A DNA stretch of 64,000 nt from Nymphaea colorata (taxonomy: Eukaryota; Streptophyta; Magnoliopsida; Nymphaeales; Nymphaeaceae): positions 9,289,353-9,353,352 of the forward strand of contig NC_045141.1 of NCBI RefSeq assembly GCF_008831285.2. Reading direction: 5' to 3'. The stretch's first letter is position 1, and each line of letters begins with the position of its first letter. The notes below the pieces were generated by a model that was not told the DNA's origin, did no database searches, and was given only the letters and a program-made list of their open reading frames with translations. Below are positions 36,505 through 47,689 of this stretch, piece by piece. A program made the translations under genes and the position numbers.

Positions 36505-36721
36505 CTGTAAAGAGGAGGATAAAGGAAAATTGAACAAAATTAAAATCGATAACAAAGTATTACTTTCATTGCATACAAAAAATTCTTAGTTCATAGAGGA
36601 GTGTCTTCTCATGAGACTAGAGAGGATTTGAAAACAAAGACGAATACTAGCAGCCTATAAGATCTTCTTCAAATTTTTTCAAGGTATCCCAATCCTCTGG
36701 TGTTCATCTAAAAGGGGATAC
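36505..36721 (-). other. Possible intron between protease and RT of element A
   Basis: On the minus strand a GTATCC donor-like site (36720-36721 side) and a pyrimidine-rich CTCCTCTTTACAG acceptor-like site (ending 36505) enclose 217 bp with no coding text. The same arrangement occurs in the plus-strand copy at 51442-51690. Ogre elements are known to have a spliced intron at this place. Splicing here is inferred. Confidence 0.45.
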
Positions 36722-36728
36722 TGATCAA

Positions 36729-37365
36729 CTACAAGATGTTATCTTCATTCTTCTTGAGGCCAATGAATGGATAGTAAACACCTTTCAAAAATAATTGAAA
36801 TCCTTTAGGATTTCTTATGAAATGAGTATACAATAGATGTTTTTGATAACTCAGACGACTACTTGAGACAATATAGGCACTTCCAGATGATTTGCCTATC
36901 TTCATGTTCTGCATCCACTCTTTCAAATGTCTTTCATTTGTTGTTCTTATGCTGGGTATGTCCATCGCATCAATTGGCCTAGGAAGCATTGGTTGTGCCA
37001 ACCTCTCGAGTGGGTCCTCAGCATGTACAGTGATGAATGATAGACCAAAAATTTCATTTAAGGCATTGAAGAAGAGTGGATGAGATAGCTCATACTTCGT
37101 GAATCCAGAGCTATCCCAAGAGCAAGTTATATGATGGTGGTACATCCACAACATGGAATACAATGCAGTGACTGGTGTGTTTGATGATCACGTCCATGAT
37201 GAGGGTATTTTGCTATGCATGCTTTGATCATCGTATCTATAGATCATGGTATCATCAGGGTGACATTTGTCTTTGCGAAATCCTTTGGCTGTAAGATGAA
37301 AACAAATATTTATGCCACTTCTTCTGTCAATCAATACATGTGACACCATTATCTTATTAACTTGG
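36729..37365 (-). pseudogene. Aspartic protease region of element A
   Basis: Reads LIDRRSGINI (canonical LIDGGSGLNI, Asp kept) near 37330. MLWMYHHHITCSWDSSGFTK follows, a frame-shifted version of VVDVPPSYNLLLGRPWIHK. Then SHPLFFNALNEIFGLSFITVHAEDP and a conserved linker, EWMQNMKIGKSSGSAYI, down to the possible splice donor. The protease processes the gag-pol polyprotein. Frameshifts make it inactive. Confidence 0.78.
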
Positions 37366-37744
37366 ACGACGATGTATGAGCATCTTTATGGTAATATTCT
37401 CATTTTGAAAGATCTTTTTTTGTAAAAGAGATTGACTGGTCCTTAGAGGCCCGAATACAGTCTTCCTCAATCATATGTTCTTCTAAAGGGATGACATCAT
37501 CCAAGTAGCATGGTTCCTTATTTGAAGAGTCATCTGATGACTCATCATCACCATCTCATAAGAGAAAAGTCTTTCGAATTTTGGCAGATTTTTTGAATGA
37601 ATCTTCTGCCTTGCTATTCATCATACCAATAAAAAATCTAGAGGTTTCTTACCTCGATTGGTCACCATAACTTGGTTCAAATTATTTCCATCACAAGATC
37701 AGATGTGCTCCTGTGGATGATATGGTAGTGGAGTGCCTGTGGCA

Positions 37745-39422
37745 ATCGTGGCTACTGCCGCCTTTCAGGGATCAGGAAATAGATTCCTTAATACCTCAGG
37801 AATGCTATCATCATCAACCTTGAGATCTTTGTTCATGAAGTCTTGAATATTGTTTTTGAGGACAAAATAATCCTCAGTGCCATGACCAGGGGCATGATGA
37901 AACTTACATAGTTTTCCTTGTTTACCTCCCATCATTTTCAGAGGTTTTGAAATTTTTGGCAAGACAGTTCTTTTGGTGAGGAGGTACTCTAGGATCTTCT
38001 CGCGAGATTGATTGAGAGGAGTTTCTTGTCATAACTTCAGCTAGGGTGTTTGTCTCTCTCATCTTCATTTCCTTTGGACAGCTATGTGTTCTTCTTGTGG
38101 TTTGTGTTTTTGTCATGCTTATAACTACTGCCATTGTCCTTTTGAGTGTCGGCATTCACTATGAAATGAGCGAGTAACTATGTTCTTCCTCCTTTCTTAC
38201 CGTCTTCTTCACACTTGGGCACGATGATTCCATCAAAATCGTTTTCTTCAGTTCCTTCTTCTATTAAATATGCTTGTTAGATCAACTCGGCAAAGGTCTT
38301 GATTGGAGCATTGCAGATGAGACTTTTCAAGGGTTGGGCAAGATTATTCTTAATGAGTGACAGAGCTTGTGTTTCAAAAATGGATCATTCATCTTGTTGC
38401 ATTGAATTTTTTATTTTTGGATGAATTCTCAAGCCTTTTCTCCTTGTTTCTGACGAAGACTACAAAGGGTACTGAGGGTTAGAGCTGTGAGAGCATTTTG
38501 CTCAAATCTCTCAATGAACATGTTAACCAATCAATCAAATTCCTTAAGTTCAACTGGGTTAACATTTTCTTTGTACCATTGTGCTGCAATCCCTTCAAGA
38601 CTTCTTGGAAAGTAGCGAAACAATGCTCTGTTATTCACCCAGATCTTGTAGCAATCATTAATGAGTGTCGAGATATGAATGTGTGGGCAGGTGGTTCCAT
38701 TGTACTTAACAAACTCCTTGGGTAAGCCCTTCACATCTTCATCTCCTTCAATGCCCATGTAGTAATCCTCGCAAGAGTATGAGCATTTTTCTTTTCCCCT
38801 AAGTTCAAGGTTGCTCATTATTTTCTCCATTTCATAGAACTTATAGTTGGACTTTTGTCATCACTTGATTTGCTTGATTCTACCTTTGTCTTTTTCTTCT
38901 TGCCCTTGACTTCTTTTGCTTTCTCTTTAGAACTCTCAGTGCCTGAGCTACTGCTCGGGGTATACTTCCTTGCTTTTTTTGCCTTTTTTGGAATGCTTTC
39001 TCTTCCTTTTTGGCTTCTCCTCCAAACTTTCGCTTGTGAGCGAGTTAGGTGAACTGCTTTCTTCTATGATTTTTTTTTCTTGTTTTTATTCGTTGTTTTT
39101 TTCTTCTTGATTGGAAACAATTCAAGTTTTTCCTCCTTATTGGTTGTTGAGTTGGAATCTAGATGGTCTACACACCAATCCGTAGGAGAATGCTTGTTTT
39201 TCTTGTTTCTTTTTGTTTGGCTGACTTTTCAATTGTTGGTTTTGGAGTAACCATTAGGGCCTTTTGTTCTTCTTGCTGCACCATGAATCGCTCCATAAAC
39301 TACTGGAATGTATGATAGCATTCTTGCTCGATTGTTGGGAAGCAAAGTGTTTCTGGCATAGGATCAAAAGATGAAGCCTTGATCTGAGGAGCCTGGTTAG
39401 CTTGTGCTCTTGTCTAAACCAT
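37745..39422 (-). pseudogene. gag region of element A
   Basis: Begins at an ATG at 39422. Between 38530 and 38830 it reads LPKEFVKYNGTTCPHIHIST, then YKIWVNNRALFRYFPRSLEG and AAQWYKENVNPVEL, the standard plant gag core. A C-terminal nucleic-acid-binding segment at 37765-37962 reads CKFHHAPGHGTEDYFVLKNN, a knuckle-like CxxHxxxGHxTxDC block with the last Cys changed. Stops and frameshifts separate the pieces. Confidence 0.82.
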
Positions 39423-39589
39423 CCTGTTGGCTTTCAAGTAAAGAGAAAAATGAAGAGTCATTGAAAGGAAATGATAACAAAATGAAGGTTCATATTACAT
39501 TAAGAGTTTTAGAAATTACATCCAAAGAAAACATTAACAATGATAACACTGACTGAAGACAAAATAATGAGTACAAAGTTGATAATAGA

Positions 39590-40929
39590 AACTTTTAAGG
39601 AATGATAGATGGTGAACGGTTGGCATCCCACTACTCGGTGTATTCTATCTTTACTATTGGGCCTATGAACCAAGTGTAGGATATCTGCATCTTTCATTCT
39701 TGTCGAGCTACTGTGAATAATGCTGCCCATTGAGAAGAGTTGAGGTTGAATTTGGGAATAACTTTAATAGGTGCATGCGTAGAAACCATCTTTTGTCTCT
39801 GAAAGAATTTTCTCATGCATCTATCAGCACAATAATCAACTATAAAATAACAGTCCAAGAGTGTTGTACGATCATGGTAATGATGAGTGTATGTAGGTGG
39901 GTTCTGATGACGATCATAATAATCCCCAATGATCTCTCCTCCATCTAACTACTTGATCAAACGATAGTGTTGTTCTAAGACTGTCAATGCTCTGTTAGTG
40001 TTCTTGAATAGACTAGCTTGGGGACCCACGTGCTTAAGGAACCATAATTTTAATGTGTATGTGCATCCATCTATAAAGTTGGCATCTCCAATTGTGAGGC
40101 AGGTGAATCCTCGGTAAAAGAAAGTCATGGTTGTCATTGCCACTGATAAGTGTTGGGTCCTGCTATGTCTTTATATCTAGAAAAGTTGGGCGATACAAAT
40201 ATCTAGGAGGTCAGTCACATTGGTGAAAAGGGTCACTCCTACTGTGTAAAACATCATACAATATTTAATTTTTTCTATGACTTTCCGAGATAAGGTGGAG
40301 GGTTCAACATAAACTCCAAATTCTTTATATAGATTTTTCAGGTTGACGCTTTGACTCTCATGATTTTCTACTAGGGGCTAAGTTCTTTGTCCAGTAAAGT
40401 GAGCTATAAGGTCATTTACATTAACCTTAGTCAGATTCATGAGGAATTGTTTTTCCAATGGGTCATTTAGATCACAAATCGGTAGGGAGGTCTAGTATTT
40501 CAGCAAATTCATCTAATAATAATGTCATTTCTTCTCATGAAAACTAAAACGAGGATGTCCTTGGGTTCCATCATTCAGCAATTCCATGCATTAAATTCTC
40601 ATCTACTGATTGCATTCCTCCGACTACCATTATCTTTAGCCCATATTTTTCAAAGTAAGAAGGAAACATCTAAGAGAAAGTGAGATACCAAGACTGATAC
40701 CATTCGGGAGCCAAAGGTTTAGACTCAAGAGAAATATAAGTAGACCGGTCGGGTCCTTCCGTGACGAAGATGTGATCATAAGGGAAGGTGACACTACGTT
40801 GGAAAGAATACATCTTGAGTGATGACATTGAAGAATAAAAATTAAATTAGTGAAAAAGATTGACAAAATTGACAATGACGATATGAGGTCGGAAATTATC
40901 ATATAAGGTTTTGTGCACATTGAACATTC
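39590..40929 (-). pseudogene. Extra ORF upstream of gag, element A (plant-mobile-domain-like)
   Basis: A coding relic between primer site and gag, collinear with the better preserved copy at 59463-60710. Readable parts include PLAPEWYQSWYLTFS, then EEMTLLLDEFAEILDLPTD. The second part resembles the plant mobile domain, in which a GEM-TxTLxDVxxLLGLP block follows a Phe-hydrophobic strand. Tat/Ogre elements are known to have an additional ORF at this position, of unknown function. Heavily frameshifted here. Confidence 0.6.
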
Positions 40930-41583
40930 TCTATACTTCTATCATGTGAAATAATTTGGATAAAAAGTGGTATAGGAACCTAATTGAGATAATTTTGCGT
41001 CATGATAATCCAATGCCAAGTTATGCTTATATACTTTAGTCAAATGACTTAGTACTAGCATAGATTCTTTCTTAGGCAACTAAAGATTAGGTTTATCCAC
41101 TTTTTCTTAGACAGCCATCAATATACCATAAGTTACCACTGATGATACTAATGAGGCGGCTTTCTCACCCTAGGTGTTGTCAAGTTGTAAGGCTTAGTCT
41201 TGTGCTACCGCCTGAAACCAACCCTGCCAACATGATGACCAAGACAAATAGGTATTAGAAATTTTTGAAATATGAGCAAACATGCAAAATTGGTTCTCTC
41301 TAATGCAATGTTTACTAAGATGGTGATTAAAATAAGTCGAAGAACAAACATTGTTTTTCAATCAAATCTTAAATTCAGGAGAATTGTATTTGATCATAGA
41401 TCTAGGTGAACATGATTGATCCTCCTCAATTAATCTTATATGCAAGAAAGCAAACACAATCACCAAGCAATGTAATGTCGATGAGGTCATGGTCAAAGAA
41501 GGGGATTTGTATATTAATTGACAATATGAGAGATGTTCAAATTAGTGGAAATGTATCAATGATAATCATAGCCAAACGATGAT

Positions 41584-41603
41584 GGGTTCTATCACGGTCG
41601 CCA
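41584..41603 (-). other. Primer binding site of element A
   Basis: On the minus strand, TGGCGACCGTGATAGAACCC starts two bases after the 5' LTR. Its complement ends GGTCGCCA, which fits a plant tRNA-Arg 3' end, the primer reported for Ogre elements. I did not check it against a tRNA set. Confidence 0.7.
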
Positions 41604-41605
41604 TT

Positions 41606-44431
41606 TGTTCGCATACCCAAAAATCTATTTGGGTTTTTGGAGTGCTTCAGAAAAAAATTATTTTTTTAAAATGAGAGAGAAAGGGACTCACCCGTCGGTA
41701 TGAGAATTGACCATTCTCGGTACCTTTATTGGGGGTAACCAATTCAATGACTATGTTTATCTTTGATGCATTTCATTTTGACTTAAACATCTTTTTATTC
41801 TAAACGCGGTGTGATGTTAAAAAAAAATGTTGAAGATTTGATTTTTCAAATTTTTGAAGCAGTTTTGAAGAATTATTTGAGAGTGTAAAACATTTTGACT
41901 TGAGAAATTTTGAAATGAGAAATTTTTACAAATATCATTTGGAAATCTTTGAAGTCACTTTAGTGTTCACTTAAGACTTTTAGTAGGTTTAAGTTTTTGC
42001 TAAGTCACTTTAGTGTTCACTTAAGACTTTAAATAGGTTTGAGATTTTGCTATAATTTGGTTACTACCTAACTAGAGCTCCATCTCTTCTCACTTAAGTT
42101 CGTTTTGGAGAGGTGCATGTGATCATTTGTGATGTTAAGTGAGTGTGGATGTAAGAATACATTGACCCTACATGATTAGAAGGAAATCATTCATTCCTAC
42201 CATAACATTCTTTTAAAAGCATTCCTACCATCACATCTAAGTTTTCCATTCTTATAATTGTCATAAGTATTTTTGTGAAAAGAAAATAAAATGATAATCG
42301 AATAAAATTTTTGATAATGGAATAGGTTTGTAGACCATCAAGTATGATTCCAATATTGGGTCATTGCTTGAGTTTTAATCTTGGTGAAATTGGCAAATAA
42401 AAAGTTAAAACCTTAGATCTTAGGAGTAAAAAAAAATATTTGAAAGAATGGAAAAGAGGAAATACTCTAATCCAAGAGGAATAGGGATAAAGAGAAAGAG
42501 AAAGATAGTTTTAAAATCACAAAATAAAATATTTTTTTAAAGAGAGAGACATGTATAAATATACATATACATATATATATATATATCCTTGCTTTCAAAA
42601 ATCTTTTGAAAAATATGCTTTTATATATTTTTATATGTAAACATAAAACCATTATTATTTTGTTTATTACAAGAAAGTTTATTTCTCCTGCCATTGGGCA
42701 TGGAAGAAAATTAAATACACATGAAATGGAGAGCAACATAACAAAGCACTCAGTGGGGTTCCTAATCGCGTGATTAAGAGAGAAACTGAACATGAGAATG
42801 TCATGAAGATGCATCTTAACATGTACATATTCATGAGGAGCTTTCCCGACTTGAACAAATCCCAACCTCAAAACCAACATAATAATGAAGAGAAATCCCA
42901 ACCTAAACACTCATTCTCACCATTTATTTGCCCATTAATTAAGAAAAATTAGTCTATCATGCATGAACATCATGTCAAACATAAACAATGAACAAAGCAA
43001 AATAACAAACATATTTTGAAAATAAATGAAGAAATGAAATTTATTTCACCTTGCTAATGCTCCCAGTGTACTCAAGAGTAGCTTTCGACCCTGGATAGAA
43101 AATTTTTAGAGATTTCTTGCATGGGCATGGGAGGTAGCAAGAGGAAATGAAAACAAGAGGACTACATACCTCGAATATAGATGATATTAGGAGTGAGTCT
43201 CTTCCTTTGAATGATCCTAGGGTCGCCTCAGATGAAGTTCCAAGATGATGAAGGTATCCCCAAAGAGATTTCCTTATGCTCCCTTGAAGAGTTTGAACTT
43301 GCAGAAGCTTACTCCACAGGTTGGAGAAGAAGAAAAAGAGAGAAGAGAGAAATGGAAAGAGAGAGGGAAGAAAAACACTAAATTTTCAAGTGACAAAACA
43401 CTAAAGGTTCCCCAAGGGTTAGCTCATGCCCAAGAAAGATGTTCGTGGGGGTATTTATAGAGAGCTTTGGAGCTAAAACTCAAAATTTGAATCTTTTTGA
43501 ATTTAATAATATTTTCATGCAAATTCTAAGTTTTTTGAATGATTTTTAATTTTTTATAAAATAGGTTTTCACCAAGTAGGATTGGCTCTTAGCCCTGTAA
43601 ATATCCCTTTGGGGTGTGGGCAGGCTAATGCCCACCCATCAGGGCCAAAACAAACCCCCGAGGGGTGGTTTTAGTTGAAAATGGGTCCTGAGCAGCGTGC
43701 AGGCCCCTGTTCGGTGCGTCTGCACGCAAGCACTTGCAGCGCTATTGCACGGCCTTGATTGGCTGTGTGCCAGGTGTAATAGCGCCTGGCGCGTCAGCGT
43801 GCGGCACCCGATCACACACGACGAGCTATTGTGCACACCGTGCAATTGCACGACGTGCACCTGGGTTCAAATAAAAAATAAAAAAATAAAAAATGGGGGA
43901 TCCGTTCATAGAAAAAAAACATAAAACCATTTTTTAAATGGTTTTTGTTACAATGGGAGGCAGATTCCGTTTTGAGTGATTCCGAACTCATTTTAGATCC
44001 AGATTGTGGTTGATTGGTCACTGACACGTTCTAGTGAGTGCTTTTGGCTCAAGAACACATCTTGGCATGAGAACGAAACTTAAAACAAGGTGAAAGTCCA
44101 TGCATGTGCGCTTGGTACTCATAGTATCAGATTGTTGTTTTGATCTTATCTTTGGATTTTGAGTTTGAAATGCTTGATTTGGATCTAGACTTTGGTTTTG
44201 GAAATAATTTAGATCCAAGAGTTGGATTTCATATTTGAATCTCACGTTTGAATATTGTGTTTGAACTCGAACATGGTTCTAGAGATTTGTTTTGGATCGA
44301 ATAGTCGTGCATTTGTTCTGGGTCTAGGGTCGGGCTTAGGGTCTAAAAATTAAATATAAACAAAATAACTAAGAATTTTGTTTGGGTGAAAATAAAATTA
44401 GGTCTTTTTGAAAAAATTTGGGGTGATAACA
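41606..44431 (-). repeat. 5' LTR of gypsy element A
   Basis: 2826 bp. On the minus strand a TATA box (TATAAATA) lies at 43452-43459. A GC-rich segment at about 43560-43870 contains several CACGTG-like and CGTGCA-type short palindromes. A 50-bp tandem duplication (41953-42002, 42003-42052) is absent from the 3' LTR, so it arose after insertion. The (TA)n tract at 42569-42588 lies in the U5 side. All plus-strand reading frames here (for example 43245-43460 and 43697-43924) are LTR sequence. Confidence 0.9.
43452..43459 (-). promoter_or_regulatory. LTR TATA box, element A
   Basis: TATAAATA on the minus strand, at the position equivalent to 56540-56547 in the related plus-strand LTR. Confidence 0.65.
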
Positions 44432-44436
44432 AATAT
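44432..44436. repeat. Target site duplication (right) of gypsy element A
   Basis: AATAT, identical to 31106-31110. Confidence 0.9.
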
Positions 44437-44699
44437 CACCAACATACATTGCAGCAATTCTTTCAATGTTCAAATGATTCAATAAAGCAAGAATGAGAAT
44501 GAACCATTGAGCATGTTGCGCTGGACATAACAAACACTTTCATCACTCCCCTTCAAGTGGGGTGCAGAGATTCAACAACCCCACTTGCTTTTAATATCTT
44601 CAGATTCCTTTCTAGGAAGTCCTTTAGTAAACCCATTGACTAGCTGCTCTATGCTCCTAGTATATAGTGTTTCAATGTCTCTTTTTTGGCCTTTTTCAC

Positions 44700-45830
44700 G
44701 TACATAATGACAATAAATTTCTATGTGTTTGGTATCCTTGTGAAAACAAAATTTGTAGCTATATGAATTTCAACTTGATTGTCACAATGCATAGAAACAG
44801 GAGAGTAGATAACAAATCCAAGCTCTTGGATGAGTGATTTTTCTCAAATAAGCTCGCTTGAGGTAGTCGCCATTGCCCTATATTCTGCCTCAGCACTCGA
44901 TCTAGAAATAGTATGTTGTTTTTTGCTTTTCCAATAAACAAGGTTTTCACCAACATAAACGCAATAACCTATCATAGATCTTCTATTTGAAGCGCCGGCC
45001 TAGTCTGCATCTGAGTAACCTCGTATATTAACATTTCCATTCACTTTGTACCACAAACCTTTCCCTGGAGTCTTTTTTAAGTATCTAAGAATTCTTTCAA
45101 CTACTTTGACATGAACTGCTTTAGAAGAATGTATATGTTGACTTACCAAGCTAACGATGTAATTGATGTCAGGTCGTGTGAGAGTAAGATAGATGAACTT
45201 CCCCACAAGTCTTTGATAGCTTGTCACATTTTCAATAGGGTCATCCTTGGTGTTGTCAAGTTTAGAGTACACTTTTATGGTTATGTCTACTAGCCTAATA
45301 CTTGTTTTTCTTATTTCTTTAAGTAAATGAAGTATGTACTTAAGTTGGCAAAAAAAGATGCCTTTCCTGGACCTAGCAATTTCGATCCCCAAAAAGTATT
45401 TTAGTCCCACAGGTCCTTGATCTCAAAAGTCTTATGAAGATACCAATTGGTGTGAGCTATCCCCTATTCGTCATTGCCTGTAATTATTATGTCATCCACA
45501 TAAATCAATACAATAACAATTTTATTGTCAGATCTTTTGATGAAAACTGAATTATCTGAATAGCATCTGGTGAATTTTTTGCTCCCAAATGCATCGCTCA
45601 ATTTTCGGAACCATGCTATGGGAGATTGCTTCAATCCATAAATCAACTTCTTGAGTCTGTAAACAAGATTTGGAGAACATTCGATAGAGTGTTTTTATGG
45701 CATGTTCATGTATACTTCTTCTTAAAGGTCACTGTGTGAAAAAAGCATTTTTTCACGTCTAATTGCAACAATGGCCACTTAAAATTGCAAGCAATGGCTA
45801 GGAGAATTTGAATGGTGGTTATTTTTTGCT
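44700..45830 (-). pseudogene. Copia reverse transcriptase and RNase H (decayed)
   Basis: The minus strand reads IYGLKQSPIAWFRKLSDAF, then NKIVIVLIYVDDIIITGND (45464-45646, RT palm with intact YVDD). It continues GLKYFLGIEIARS, SYQRLVGKFIYLTLTRPDIN and ERILRYLKKTPGKGL (45000-45410). The RNase H then shows [18 protein letters not shown] and MHCDN, so the acidic residues are present, but the codon after DAD (normally Trp) is a stop. RT begins near 45830 with a decayed LDVKNAFFH block. It copies the RNA to DNA; stops make this copy inactive. Confidence 0.88.
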
Positions 45831-45848
45831 ATAGGAGCAAAAGTCTCT

Positions 45849-46082
45849 TCATTTGGGTTTGAGTATACCCTTTAGCAACAATACGTGCCTTATGGCTCCA
45901 AAATCGTCTATCCGATAATCAGACGTGAGGAAAGTAAGAGCATTACCGGTAACACTTGCTAATGCTGCAGTACCATTTTGCTGCTCTTTATCGTGATGAT
46001 CTTGGACATTTTTAAGTAATTCATTTATTTTTTTTTTCCAGTAGCTAAGGAAGATCCGAAGTATCCAAAGCTTTGGCAACAA
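45849..46082 (-). pseudogene. Copia protease fragment followed by an integrase deletion
   Basis: The segment SVTGNALTFLTSDYRIDDFGAIRHV matches the start of copia protease (canonical WIIDSGATxHV), read here in pieces: TSDYRIDDFGAIRHV, with DSGA changed to DFGA. The next recognisable motif is already the RT, so the integrase region is missing. Confidence 0.65.
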
Positions 46083-46553
46083 CTTTGGCTATGGCAGTGT
46101 TGCTTTCTTTTTCTCTTTTTTTCTGGCATCATGGTGGCTGGTTTTCCATTGAGGAATCAACACCTTCCTTGGTATGACCTCCTTTTTACAATGAGAACGG
46201 AATCGTCTTGGACAATTTTTCCACTTGTTTTCACTGCTTTCATCAACTCCATAGAAGACAACCTATTCCACATTACTAGAGTTCTCCTTTGGAGGATCAA
46301 AATTTTGAAGCATTATTCTTTTTCTAGATTCATCTCTCATAAAAATGGAGCAAATAGTGGTACGAGAAGGAAGTTCCAGGGACATTAAAATCTGGCTTCA
46401 GATGGGTTCATACTCTGGGCCAAGAGTCATAAGAAGTTCAAAAATGTCCTATTATACAAGAATTTCCACTTAGAAGATCACCGAAATTTTGGTTTCACTT
46501 TTTAAGATCCCGAATGCCTTGGGAGAGTTGATACATACGAGCAATGTCATTTT

Positions 46554-46944
46554 TTACACTATAGAGTTCCTTTGCATTTCTCCAAATTTGATGACTAGTT
46601 TCTGCAAAATAAAATCCTTGGTGACCTTAGGCTCCATAGAGTTTATCAACAAACACATTATGAGATGATTGGTGGATTGCCACTCTCTGCAAGTCAGATC
46701 CGTTTCAGCATGTTTTGGAAGATCTTTGGTCACAAAATCCAGCTTGTTTTTGCCACTCAAATAGAGCATCGCAGATTTGGACCATGCCAAATAGTTGCTG
46801 CTGTTTATAAGTATAGAAGTAATTTTGTTTGCAGGGCTGGTTGCTCCTGCACGATGATTTTTTTGCACACTCTGCTGGTGGTTCCAAAGTTGGAGTCTCT
46901 GTCATGATGAAATGAGCAAGATCCGGTAACCAGGAGAAAAGCAA
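46554..46944 (-). pseudogene. Copia gag N-terminal region
   Basis: Two overlapping minus-strand frames joined by a frameshift. One reads NSSNYLAWSKSAMLYLSGKN, then LDFVTKDLPKHAETD, a typical UBN2/DUF4219-type copia gag start (NYxxWSRSxxLxLxGKxKLGFV). The start codon at about 46914 follows the primer site by about 55 bp. Confidence 0.8.
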
Positions 46945-46980
46945 AATGTGCCAAGAATGAACGTCAATGTTCTAATACCA

Positions 46981-47324
46981 TGTTGGGAATGAGAGAAAGA
47001 AGGAGAACCAAGGAAAGAACACAGATTTTTACATGGTTCGGTTCATAGACCTATATCCACATAAATGCTAGAGCAGCTACTCCTTTGGTTTTCTCTTTTT
47101 CTTTATTTTCTTTCTTTGCTTTACAAGTATATTTAAGATACATGAAGAAAGCTAAAATCAATGCAAAAGATCATTGGTAGACTTTACATAAAAAACTCAA
47201 AATGATTGTGGAAAGAATATCACATATATATATTGCAGCAATTCTTCCAACTTCAAACGATTTCAATAAGAATGAGAATGAACCGTTGAGCATGCTGCGC
47301 TGGATGTAACGACCACTTCCATCA
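46981..47324 (-). repeat. 5' LTR of the copia element
   Basis: 344 bp, intact, from TGTTGGGAATG to CCATCA on the plus strand. It is the reference against which the split left LTR is recognised. Confidence 0.92.
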
Positions 47325-47326
47325 GA

Positions 47327-47434
47327 AACTAATTGAACCTTTTCAACGGTAAGCATTTCTAAAACCTTTTATTGCATTGCAACTAATTAAACCTCTTCAA
47401 TGATATCTCATGTTTTGCACAAGGCTTTGTTTCT
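47327..47434. repeat. 54-bp tandem repeat flanking the copia insertion
   Basis: AACTAATTGAACCTTTTCAA at 47327 recurs as AACTAATTAAACCTCTTCAA at 47381. The unit end AAAACCTTTTATTGCA (47361) is also found immediately left of the copia element (30865-30880). The element therefore landed inside this small array. Confidence 0.7.
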
Positions 47435-47689
47435 TCATTTTTTTCAGGTCCTACTATTGGTTCTCACAATTATTTTGGGTTTGTCATTTTTTTCCGTCTA
47501 TTCCTCTGATCTTCTGCTAATTTTGTTGTTAAGTATAACCACAGGATATGTTTGCAAAATCCAAAATTATCTGCATCCTCAATACACTCCTACAAACTTC
47601 ATTTCAAATGCAGCGTTGACAAAAAAAAAGGACTGACTATCCAAAGGGAAAGGATTCCATCACAAGGTTGAAGCTCGCAACAGCAACAA

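Larger units (their letters stand above)
31111..44431 (-). mobile_element. Ty3/gypsy element A, Tat/Ogre type, 13.3 kb, full span
   Basis: Bounded by perfect AATAT duplications and by LTRs starting TGTT and ending AACA/TAGCA. In element order from right to left: 5' LTR 41606-44431, primer site 41584-41603, extra pre-gag ORF, gag, protease, possible intron, RT/RNase H, second archaeal-type RNase H, integrase, tandem-repeat 3' UTR, purine tract, 3' LTR 31111-32871. The extra ORF before gag, dual RNase H, repeated 3' UTR, long LTRs and absence of a chromodomain together indicate the Tat/Ogre lineage. All coding parts carry stops and frameshifts, so it is not autonomous now. Confidence 0.93.
30888..47324 (-). 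mobile_element. Ty1/copia element, split by a nested gypsy insertion
   Basis: The right (5') LTR is 46981-47324 (344 bp). The left (3') LTR is 30888-31110 joined to 44437-44545 (332 bp). The two halves align collinearly with the intact right LTR, which proves that the 13.3-kb gypsy element entered this LTR. LTRs run TG...CA in element orientation. The primer site at 46969-46980 (TGGTATTAGAAC on the minus strand) abuts the 5' LTR and resembles the initiator-Met tRNA site. A purine tract at 44546-44562 (minus: CCCCACTTGAAGGGGAG) abuts the 3' LTR. The copia-derived internal part is only about 2.4 kb, because most of integrase is deleted. Confidence 0.92.

Noticed and set aside
43245-44245. Several 70-75 codon frames near 43.2-44.2 kb, and similar ones at 32.1-32.5 kb and 55.6-56.4 kb.
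   Set aside because: They fall entirely inside the gypsy LTRs and recur only because the LTRs are related.
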